Both the position numbers and the translations under genes were made by a program. 49,243 bases of DNA from NCBI GenBank assembly GCA_934292725.1, contig CAKQXY010000027.1, positions 1-49,243 on the forward strand, read 5' to 3'. Position 1 is the first letter of the stretch; each line of letters begins with the position of its first letter. Positions 42,687-49,243 of the stretch are shown one piece after another. The DNA comes from an uncultured Lachnospiraceae bacterium (lineage in GTDB: Bacteria; Bacillota; Clostridia; Lachnospirales; Lachnospiraceae). Under the pieces are notes generated by a model that did no database searches, was not told where the DNA came from, and worked only from the letters and a program-made list of their open reading frames with translations.

Positions 42687-44042
42687 TCAGGCAACAATTG
42701 AAATTATCATACTTACAATCAATGCACTAATGCCAATCAGCGTCTCCATCACAGTCCATGATTTCAATGTTGTTTTCTCATCAATGTGCAAAAATGTTCC
42801 TACCAGCCAGAAACCAGCATCATTTACATGGCTTAATGCTGTCGCGCCGCCACATATTGCGCAGCACATCGCTGCACGATACAGCATGCTTGTTTCCATC
42901 ACAGCCGGCATAGATGCCATAATACCTGATGCCATTGTCATCGCAACGATTGAGCTTCCAACAGATGCGCGCACAAGAAGTGCAATTAAAAATGCAACAA
43001 GAATCAATGGCATTGAGCTGCTCTCCAAAATCGGTCCAATGATATTGCCAAGACCAGAATCCTGAAGCATCCATCGAATTACGCCTCCGCTGGCAATAAC
43101 AAGCAAAATCATACCTGTAGGCTTTAAGGACTTATCAAAAATTGCCTTGATCTGTGCTCCTGTAAAGCCTCTTCTGATTCCCAGAAAATACATAGCTGCA
43201 AGCGTAGCAATTGTCAGTGCGAAAAATGGTTTTCCAACAAATCCAAGTACATCTGCAACTGACTGAGGAATAGCTACATATTTGGATATTGTTCCAAGAA
43301 GAATCAGTACTAATGGAATCAATACTACACTCAAAACAAGGCCAAATGGCGGAAGCTCTTTCTCGCTGTGTACAGTTTCATTTCCATCTTCTGGAAGGGC
43401 TGCAAAAATTTTATTTCCTATAAAGCCACCCCATATGATACCTGCAATCAACATGCTAATAATGGCAGTCGGAACACCAACCATAATCATCATTCCAAGA
43501 TTGACATCAAGCGCATTTGCTGTAAGAACTGATCCTGCTGACGGCGGTACAAATGCATATCCACTTGCGAGACCTGCCAACAATGGAATCGCATAATATA
43601 AGGTAGATTTCTTTGTTGTTCTTACTACGCTAAACACAAGCGGAATTAAAACAACAACACCTGCTTCAAAAAAGACTGTTGTTCCAATCACCAAACCGGT
43701 AATACCCAGTGCCCATCCTGCCTTTTTTTGTCCAAATTTATCAATCAGTGTCTCTGCAATTTTCTGTGCACCACCGCTTGCCTCAAGAATACCGCCAAAC
43801 ATGGAGCCCAAACCAACAAGCAGTGCGATTCCCTGCAGCGTTTTTCCTACTCCTTTTTCTACGGTTTCCGAGATCATAGACAGCGGCATTCCTGCTCCTA
43901 CTCCGATTATTACAGCTGAAAGCATCATCGAAATTATCGGATGGAGCTTGAAACGAATAATCAAAATCAGCAGTACGGCAATTCCCACAACTGCCGCAGC
44001 AATCAATCTTACAGGATCTGCCGCAAAAACCATCTCTTCCAT
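42687..44042 (-). CDS. GntP family gluconate/sugar-acid permease
   Basis: A 451-aa membrane transporter with about 12-14 helices. GntP-type blocks include LGSMFGGILEASGGAQKIAETL (given in part), VFFEAGVVVLIPLVF, PPSAGSVLTANAL and GSSIVAMTMASGI. It imports gluconate or a related hydroxy acid with protons or another cation. The start follows AAAGGAG. First gene of the gntP-dehydratase operon; divergent from the regulator across a gap with paired palindromes. Confidence 0.93.
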   Translation of the reverse strand: MEEMVFAADPVRLIAAAVVGIAVLLILIIRFKLHPIISMMLSAVIIGVGAGMPLSMISETVEKGVGKTLQGIALLVGLGSMFGGILEASGGAQKIAETLIDKFGQKKAGWALGITGLVIGTTVFFEAGVVVLIPLVFSVVRTTKKSTLYYAIPLLAGLASGYAFVPPSAGSVLTANALDVNLGMMIMVGVPTAIISMLIAGIIWGGFIGNKIFAALPEDGNETVHSEKELPPFGLVLSVVLIPLVLILLGTISKYVAIPQSVADVLGFVGKPFFALTIATLAAMYFLGIRRGFTGAQIKAIFDKSLKPTGMILLVIASGGVIRWMLQDSGLGNIIGPILESSSMPLILVAFLIALLVRASVGSSIVAMTMASGIMASMPAVMETSMLYRAAMCCAICGGATALSHVNDAGFWLVGTFLHIDEKTTLKSWTVMETLIGISALIVSMIISIVA

Positions 44043-44061
44043 TTTCTTTCTCCTTTCAATT

Positions 44062-44161
44062 CATCAGATGCTTTTCTCAGCAGCAATACATCTGACCTTT
44101 TATCGTCATTTCATGACGTGCTGCCCTTTTTATTCCGTTTTTGTTCTTAATTCATCTGATG
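44062..44161. promoter_or_regulatory. Candidate operators in the gntP-fadR divergent region
   Basis: CATCAGATG (44062-44070) and CATCTGATG (44153-44161) are reverse complements within TTCATCWGATG. A further palindrome CGTCAT-TTC-ATGACG lies at 44104-44118. Paired sites near the two divergent promoters fit DNA looping or dual control by the FadR-type regulator. Confidence 0.5.
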
Positions 44162-44258
44162 TTTTTATATTACACGTTTTTATTTCAAAAGGCAATACCG
44201 TAATATTGCTTAAATTATCAACTATTTTTTGTGCACTTTTCCTTTTCAATAACTCATA

Positions 44259-44287
44259 TTGACTTTTCCATTCAAAAAAGATATGAT
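44259..44287 (+). promoter_or_regulatory. Promoter of the FadR-type regulator
   Basis: TTGACT (44259-44264) and TATGAT (44282-44287) at 17 bp. Confidence 0.8.
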
Positions 44288-44326
44288 GTTAATAACATTT
44301 TGCTTACGAAAAGGAGTCCAAATCAT

Positions 44327-45016
44327 ATGATGAATTTAAAAGAAGAAAAAAATCTTCCCTCCAAAATCTCAGAGGATATCATTGCGCTGATTCTGGAAGA
44401 GAAATTACAGCCTGGCGACCGTCTTCCTAATGAATCTATTCTCTGTGACCGATTGAATGCCGGACGCAGTTCCATACGAGAAGCCATGAAGCTTCTTGCC
44501 TCCCGCAATATTGTCACCATTCGTCAGGGATCAGGAACATATGTTGCCTCCACACCAGGAATGGTCGAGGATCCGCTTGGTTTTACCTTTATTGTTGATA
44601 AAAAAAAGCTCGTTCAAGATTTATTGGAGGTACGTATTCTTCTTGAACCATCTATCGCGTCAATGGCTGCCGTCCATGCAGATGATGAAGACATAAAAAA
44701 AATCACCGCACTATGCGATGAAGTTGAAAACCTGCTCAATGAAAAAAAGGATCACACACAAAAGGATATTGAATTTCATAATGCCATAGCTATGAGCAGC
44801 AAAAATGTCGTCATTCCACGTTTGATTCCAGTAATTAACAGTTCCATTCCACTGTTTGTTGAATCAACCGGGAACCGTCTCCATGCAGAAACAATTGAAA
44901 CTCACCGTGAAGTTGCAGATGCCATTGCGTGCCATGATCCGATTCGCGCCCAGGATGCTATGTATCTTCATTTAATTTACAATCGCAAGCTGATTCATAA
45001 TCTTTTTAAAGCGTAA
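44327..45016 (+). CDS. GntR family transcriptional regulator, FadR subfamily
   Basis: A 229-aa regulator with an N-terminal winged helix (about 8-75: LQPGDRLPNESILCDRLNAG, then GRSSIREAMKLLASR and IRQGSGTYV) and a C-terminal helical FCD ligand domain (about 95-225) with metal-binding-type residues in DIEFHNAIA and THREVADAI. The start at 44327 follows AAGGAG. Divergent from gntP, it probably controls the gntP-dehydratase operon with a sugar acid as effector. Confidence 0.9.
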   Translation: MMNLKEEKNLPSKISEDIIALILEEKLQPGDRLPNESILCDRLNAGRSSIREAMKLLASRNIVTIRQGSGTYVASTPGMVEDPLGFTFIVDKKKLVQDLLEVRILLEPSIASMAAVHADDEDIKKITALCDEVENLLNEKKDHTQKDIEFHNAIAMSSKNVVIPRLIPVINSSIPLFVESTGNRLHAETIETHREVADAIACHDPIRAQDAMYLHLIYNRKLIHNLFKA

Positions 45017-45020
45017 AATA

Positions 45021-45064
45021 AAAAACGACAAGCTGCACGTTATTCCATGCAATTTGTCGTTTTT
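45021..45064. terminator. Bidirectional terminator
   Basis: AAAAACGACAA (45021-45031) pairs with TTGTCGTTTTT (45054-45064) around a partly paired loop; A- and T-rich flanks serve both convergent genes. Confidence 0.85.
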
Positions 45065-45067
45065 ATT

Positions 45068-46441
45068 TTAAAATTTTGGTTTCCACTTTCCTCGCGCAAA
45101 GTATACAGCAAAGAGTACAAATAATAAAACATTATGTGCTATCATACATGCCCATGCAGCAATAAGTCCCATGCCTAGAAGCTGCGTACATATGAAGGTT
45201 CCTATAATACGAACACCCCACATGCCAATTACACTAAAGATAAATGGTGCAACTGTTTTTCCAACTCCCTGCATCATACCTTCAAGTACGATCGGGATAC
45301 CATAGAAAGGTTCTGATATTGCGACCATGCGAAGTACTGTAGAACCTAGTCTAATTACCTCTGTGTCACGTGAGAACAAAGTCATAAGCTGCGGTGCAAA
45401 TGCAAACAGGAGGGCACCGCACACAGTCATCAGTCCGGTTTCAAGAGGAATAATGGCACGCTCTAAATCGCGAAGCTTTTTTCCATCTTTTGCACCAAGC
45501 GCATTACCAGCTAGTGTAGCCGCTGCCGTCTGCATACCCCATCCTGGAATATAAAATCCAGACTCTACTGTATTTGCGATTGTGTGTGCTGCCGCAGATG
45601 TCTCGCCAAGAGAATTGATCATGGAAGCAAATACAACGTATCCAAGCGATGTTGCAAAACGCTGGCACATATTTGGAAATGCTACTTTAACGCACGGAAT
45701 AAGAATTGTCTTATCTGGCTTAAAGCTCTGTCCCTTCGGTGAAATATCAGCATGTTTCCACAGCTTTATAGTAATGGCAATTCCTCCATATGTATATGCA
45801 ATCGCACTTGCAAGAGCTGCACCTTCAATTCCAAAACCTGCACCTGGCAGCGTAATAGAAATACCTGCAATCACTGCCACACGTGTCGGGTAAATGAGCA
45901 GGAAATTGAGCACGGTATTAATAATATTCATCACAACACCAACTCTCATCGGCGTTTTTGTATCTCCTACTGATCTTAATACCGTACCAAAAATAATATT
46001 CGCTGTTCTAAACAACATCGGTGCATACAATATAAGAAAATAACGGGCTGCCATATCGCGGATGCCCTCATCTACCTGCATCCAAACTGGCACCTGCTTG
46101 TTGATTGCTGCAATCACGATAGTAAAACTGATTCCTACCGCAAGCACTACTAAAACAGCCTGTCCTGACGCCCTTTTTGCGCGTTCCCGATTTCCAGCAC
46201 CAAATGACTGCGATATAAACGCAAGCAATCCTACACCAATCGCTGATACTGTACTTCCTATCAGCCAGTTTACCGTGCTGGTTGATCCGACTGCTGCAGT
46301 TGCCTGTGTGCCAAGTGAACCAACCATTGCAGTATCAATGTACTGCACTGCTGTCTGCAGAAACTGCTCCAGCATAGTTGGCCATGCCAAAGCGAAGATC
46401 ACTGGCAGCATCTTGTTCTTTCGAATGTTCCACTTCTCCAT
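45068..46441 (-). CDS. MATE family efflux transporter (second)
   Basis: A 457-aa, about 12-helix MATE exporter, distinct from the copy at 1544. Family features include ALAWPTMLEQFLQTAVQYID, MVGSLGTQATAAVGSTSTV and WGMQTAAATLAGNALGAKD. The start at 46441 follows GGGAG; the upstream frame adds 24 unconserved codons. The substrate is unknown. Confidence 0.9.
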   Translation of the reverse strand: MEKWNIRKNKMLPVIFALAWPTMLEQFLQTAVQYIDTAMVGSLGTQATAAVGSTSTVNWLIGSTVSAIGVGLLAFISQSFGAGNRERAKRASGQAVLVVLAVGISFTIVIAAINKQVPVWMQVDEGIRDMAARYFLILYAPMLFRTANIIFGTVLRSVGDTKTPMRVGVVMNIINTVLNFLLIYPTRVAVIAGISITLPGAGFGIEGAALASAIAYTYGGIAITIKLWKHADISPKGQSFKPDKTILIPCVKVAFPNMCQRFATSLGYVVFASMINSLGETSAAAHTIANTVESGFYIPGWGMQTAAATLAGNALGAKDGKKLRDLERAIIPLETGLMTVCGALLFAFAPQLMTLFSRDTEVIRLGSTVLRMVAISEPFYGIPIVLEGMMQGVGKTVAPFIFSVIGMWGVRIIGTFICTQLLGMGLIAAWACMIAHNVLLFVLFAVYFARGKWKPKF

Positions 46442-46564
46442 CTTTTTTCTCCCTGTATTCCATTTTCGCTCAATTTCTAAAGCGCATGTTTTTTTATTAT
46501 AGCATACTTTCAAAATAAAACAAGCATAGCACTAAAAGAATGGTTTCGTGGAAGTGACGTTTTA

Positions 46565-47746
46565 TCAGCGATTTACGAACATATCAAGTTCACTTCTGCT
46601 TGAAATATGAAGCTTCGAAAAAATATTTTCCAAATATGACTTTACTGTATTTAAGGAAATTCCTAGACTTTTTCCAATCTCCTTATTTGAACGCCCCTTT
46701 GCGGCAAGCATGGCTATGGAAAACTCATATGGTGTAAGTGCATCTGTAACCTGAAGTGTGGATACTGGATTGTGAATTTTCATCCATCCTCTGCTGAATG
46801 CATATACAGATTCGATGATCTCATTATATTCATCTGGATACTGTTCACGCAGCGACCTCTCGATCTGCCCCTGAAGCAAGCCATGATGCTCAATAAATGG
46901 ATGTATATAATGCTCAGGAAGTGCAATGTTCCACGCCCTCATAAACGCTGCATCAGCATGTTCATCATCTTTTAAATTCATACAAATCATGCAAAGGACA
47001 AGATTTAAGTAAATACTTGCAATTGGAAAATTATTTCCTGCCATCATAAGTGCGGCCTCTGCCATGCCCATTGCACGCTGATATTCACGCCTAAGATAAA
47101 GCTCATGTGCTGCGGCATAGATCACATAATATTGGATTCCAGCCTGACACAAACTAATTTTATCACGCAGCGCACTTAAATCTGCTGATTCTGAATGGAA
47201 AAAGACACTTACAAAACCTTCTGTGACAAGCGTATAGAGCTTCGCTGAAGGATCTGATGTCTTTTTATTTTCTAAGGAAATGGCTTTAAAATCAGCTAAA
47301 ACCGCTGCTGGATCTCCTTCCTGAACAGTTGCCATGGCATGCACCAAGCGCGCCGCCAAACGTATCTGTACACTTTCGCTGTTGAAACATTGCTCACTCA
47401 CTGTGCAGCATTCTTTCTCTTCGTTGCGAAAATAATGCCAAAGCGCCCTTGTTATCTGTCGCTCTTCCTCATCTGCAAGTGAATGCTCAAACTCCTGAAA
47501 GCTTCCCGGACATGGACTTGCAATCAATGGCATATAGCATTTATTTACATTCCGCTTCCTTTTTGTGCTTTTCTTCGTATCAGCTTTTTTTCTGGTATCT
47601 AAAGGACTCTTTGCTGTGTATGGAATAAGCCATTCACTTTTTTTGCGGACAGCTCCCTCAATTCGTCCTGTATTCAAATAATAATTGACCATTCTAATGG
47701 ACATTCCCCATTTTTCAGATGTTTCTCTCACTGTCAAATATTCCAT
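46565..47746 (-). CDS. Regulator with N-terminal MerR/Xis-like and C-terminal LuxR-type HTH
   Basis: A 393-aa protein. The N-terminus (about 1-45, YLTVRETSEKWGMSIRMVNY) looks like an excisionase/MerR-type helix-turn-helix; the middle (about 75-330) is helical and TPR-like; the C-terminus (about 333-393) is a LuxR/GerE helix-turn-helix (LTPYEFSIAMLAAKGRSNKE, IGKSLGISLNTVKSYLENIF). No receiver domain is present. AGAAGGA precedes the start. Two DNA-binding ends on one chain are uncommon. Targets are unknown; an upstream palindrome may be its own operator. Confidence 0.8.
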   Translation of the reverse strand: MEYLTVRETSEKWGMSIRMVNYYLNTGRIEGAVRKKSEWLIPYTAKSPLDTRKKADTKKSTKRKRNVNKCYMPLIASPCPGSFQEFEHSLADEEERQITRALWHYFRNEEKECCTVSEQCFNSESVQIRLAARLVHAMATVQEGDPAAVLADFKAISLENKKTSDPSAKLYTLVTEGFVSVFFHSESADLSALRDKISLCQAGIQYYVIYAAAHELYLRREYQRAMGMAEAALMMAGNNFPIASIYLNLVLCMICMNLKDDEHADAAFMRAWNIALPEHYIHPFIEHHGLLQGQIERSLREQYPDEYNEIIESVYAFSRGWMKIHNPVSTLQVTDALTPYEFSIAMLAAKGRSNKEIGKSLGISLNTVKSYLENIFSKLHISSRSELDMFVNR

Positions 47747-47791
47747 GATTTATTCCTTCTCTTGTTATCAATTCCATTGATGTTGCTATTG

Positions 47792-47813
47792 ACAGTTTAC
47801 CATAGCAAACTGT
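47792..47813. promoter_or_regulatory. Inverted repeat upstream of the LuxR-type regulator
   Basis: ACAGTTT (47792-47798) and AAACTGT (47807-47813), perfect 7-bp arms with an 8-bp spacer, 46 bp before the start. Possible autoregulatory site. Confidence 0.4.
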
Positions 47814-47825
47814 TCTTTACAAGGA

Positions 47826-47851
47826 AAAACCGGGGATATTTCCCCGGTTTT
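47826..47851 (-). terminator. Terminator
   Basis: AAAACCGGGGA and TCCCCGGTTTT arms with a 4-nt loop and a T-run on the minus strand. It lies beyond the intergenic element downstream of the repeat protein gene. Confidence 0.8.
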
Positions 47852-47854
47852 CTG

Positions 47855-48076
47855 TTGCAAAGTTACTGTTCATGTGTCATGTTACGAAAGCCCTTCGGTG
47901 CAATGGTTTCGTCGTCGGACCAAACTCCGCAGGTTCCTTTTATGTTCTTTCTTATCATACATTACTTTGAAAGACCTGCTTCAAGTGTCCGCCTCGTGAA
48001 ATCCATTCACCTTCGGGCTTTGCTGTAAACATTGGCTTATCCGTGAACTGTAATATTGCAAAGGTTACTGTTCATG
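47855..48076. repeat. Palindromic element bounded by direct repeats
   Basis: Direct repeats TTGCAAAGTTACTGTTCATG (47855-47874) and a copy with one extra G (48056-48076) bound about 180 bp. Inside is a long imperfect inverted repeat, 47886-47910 with 47998-48022 (GAAAGCCC/GGGCTTTG, GGTG/CACC, AATGG/CCATT, TTTC/GAAA). It continues inward through CGGAC/GTCCG (47916, 47987) and GCAGGT/ACCTGC (47929, 47974). No open reading frame. It fits a non-autonomous repeat or a structured RNA. Confidence 0.6.
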
Positions 48077-48099
48077 GAATACCTATTCCAAAACTGTAA

Positions 48100-49243
48100 T
48101 TACCAAAGTTGCATTACTGCTTTTAAAAGCATCTGAATCATCAGCCAAAATGATATTCTAAAGTTCTTTGCTGCAAAATCAGTTACATTTAAAAATACAC
48201 TCGTCACGGTTCCTATGAAATCTTTTTCGTTGCCATTATTAGCTGGCTCAATTTGATTTGTCTGGTCAGCTTGATTAGTTTGACTTGGCAGCTTTGCAAG
48301 CTCCTCCGTATAAGAGTGTCCACACTTCGTACAGGTATATATTCTGATTCCTGTGTAAGTTGTGGTCGCTTCTCTTGCTATTTTGCTTTCATAACTATGA
48401 TCACTAATTTTCGTGCTGCAAACATCGCAGAGATGATCGTTGTTGCTGTCTTCATGACCTAATGCTGGCAACTCCTTGTAAGTAGTGTAATCGCAGCCTT
48501 CTCGCTTACAGGTATCATAAGCTTCCCAGCCGATTTCTGTACAGGTTGCGGCTTTCGCTTCATGATGCTCTAAGTCATGATCTAATGCTGCAATCTCCTT
48601 GTAAGTGCTGTAGGTACAGCCTTCTCGCTTACAGGTATCATAAGCTTCCCAGCCGATTTCTGTACAGGTTGCGGCTTTCGCTTCGTGATGCTCTAAGTCA
48701 TGATTCAATGCCGCAATCTCCTTGTAAGTGCTGTAGGTACAGCCTTCTCGCTTACAGGTATCATAAGCTTCCCAACCAATTTCTGTACAGGTTGCGGCCT
48801 GTGCTTCATGATGCTCTAAGTCATGATTCAATGCTGGCAGTTCCTTGTAGGTAGTGTAACCACAGCCTTCGCGTTTACAGATATCGTAGGCTTCCCAACC
48901 AATTTCTGTGCAAGTAGCTGCTTTTGCTTCATGATGCTCTAAGTCATGATTCAATTTTGGCAGTTCCACATATGTGGTATAGTTGCAGTGAGAACAGGTA
49001 TCATATGCCTCCCAACCGATTTCTGTACAGGTCGGTGCTTTCTTTTCTACCTTTTTAAGGTCATGACCGTTTGCATTTATCTTTACTGGGTTAATGATTT
49101 TATGTGTTCCGGCTTCATCTGAAAACAGCTTCGCACAGTTTTTGCACTTCCAGTATGCTTCATGTCCAGTTTCTGTACAGCCGGCTTCTTTCTTTTCTAC
49201 CTTTTCTAGTTTGTGGCCGTTTGCATTTATCTTTACTGGGTTA
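48100..49243 (-). CDS. Cys-rich tandem-repeat protein, 5' end outside the window
   Basis: At least 380 codons, open to the window edge. Repeats of the pattern C-x(10-12)-Y-x-C-x-x-x-x-C-x-Y-x-x-Y-x-E-x-x-x-L-x-H follow each other. Two longer versions near the edge contain NPVKINANGH, four are near-identical 41-residue units, and one is degenerate (RIYTCTKCGHSYTEELAKL). A Gln/Asn-rich linker and a C-terminal hydrophobic segment (ISFWLMIQMLLKAVMQLW) end the protein. Similar repeats occur in clostridial surface proteins, so an exported stalk is likely. The first visible start-like codon (48969, GTG) is internal. Confidence 0.8.
   Translation of the reverse strand, partial: NPVKINANGHKLEKVEKKEAGCTETGHEAYWKCKNCAKLFSDEAGTHKIINPVKINANGHDLKKVEKKAPTCTEIGWEAYDTCSHCNYTTYVELPKLNHDLEHHEAKAATCTEIGWEAYDICKREGCGYTTYKELPALNHDLEHHEAQAATCTEIGWEAYDTCKREGCTYSTYKEIAALNHDLEHHEAKAATCTEIGWEAYDTCKREGCTYSTYKEIAALDHDLEHHEAKAATCTEIGWEAYDTCKREGCDYTTYKELPALGHEDSNNDHLCDVCSTKISDHSYESKIAREATTTYTGIRIYTCTKCGHSYTEELAKLPSQTNQADQTNQIEPANNGNEKDFIGTVTSVFLNVTDFAAKNFRISFWLMIQMLLKAVMQLW
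48454..48945 (-). repeat. Four 123-bp tandem repeats within the Cys-rich protein gene
   Basis: Units of 41 codons at 48945-48823, 48822-48700, 48699-48577 and 48576-48454. The protein unit begins DLEHHEAKAATCTEIGWEAY and varies mainly at residues 8, 22, 29, 31, 36-37 and 40. DNA identity between units is high, suggesting recent expansion or gene conversion. Confidence 0.9.

Noticed and set aside
48454..48945. Regular repeats suggestive of a CRISPR array
   Set aside because: The 123-bp units are contiguous, without spacers, and read as one open frame of 41-residue protein repeats.

Overview
The window looks like chromosomal DNA from an anaerobic, low-to-moderate GC Firmicute, most likely a gut Lachnospiraceae or related Clostridia. 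The grounds are strong AGGAGG-type ribosome sites, sigma-A promoters with 17-bp spacers, a CIRCE element, a cytoplasmic GH31 glucosidase, an aldo/keto reductase with ferredoxin-type clusters, an Rpn-family remnant, and a complete F-type ATP synthase whose c subunit carries a Na+-type ion motif. The assignment rests on family knowledge; no search was run.

Layout. 1-3.4 kb: inositol monophosphatase, a CmpB-like membrane protein overlapping a MATE exporter tail to tail, and a DUF2325 protein. 3.6-6.4 kb: cysK behind a palindromic operator and an orphan solute-binding protein, sharing a bidirectional terminator. 6.7-13.1 kb: an iron island on the minus strand (feoA, feoA, feoB, a 45-aa FeoB-associated Cys-rich protein, a divergent Fur-like regulator, a DUF6110 membrane protein and an unusual P1B-type ATPase). 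Two 7-1-7 Fur boxes mark the two promoters. The DUF6110-ATPase pair resembles the core of ferrosome (iron organelle) loci and is the strongest candidate for an interesting system. 13.2-19.4 kb: GH31 glucosidase and a three-gene ABC exporter. 19.5-26.8 kb: the ATP synthase operon atpZ-I-B-E-F-H-A-G-D-C. 27.0-30.7 kb: tRNA-Tyr and tRNA-Leu, a HAD phosphatase, the reductase and a membrane-bound XRE regulator.

30.9-39.3 kb is accessory: a two-gene fused ABC exporter pair, its TetR neighbour with a palindromic operator, an Rpn remnant, an operon of two methyltransferases and an alpha/beta hydrolase, then hsp20 under CIRCE control. The 3' end of hsp20 is duplicated and forms the end of the hydrolase gene. 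Three copies of a GAAA-capped terminator hairpin lie here. 39.6-46.4 kb: M42 peptidase, a sugar-acid module (GntP permease, IlvD/Edd dehydratase, FadR-type regulator) and a second MATE exporter. 46.5-49.2 kb: a regulator with DNA-binding domains at both ends, a repeat-bounded palindromic intergenic element, and the 3' part of a Cys-rich tandem-repeat protein that runs off the window.

A palindrome of form RTTAG-N6-CTAAC occurs four times, before the DUF2325 gene, feoB, the ABC pair and the methyltransferase operon. Its half-sites and spacing fit a DtxR/IdeR-type metal box, so it may join these scattered genes into one metal-responsive regulon that partly overlaps the Fur-controlled set.
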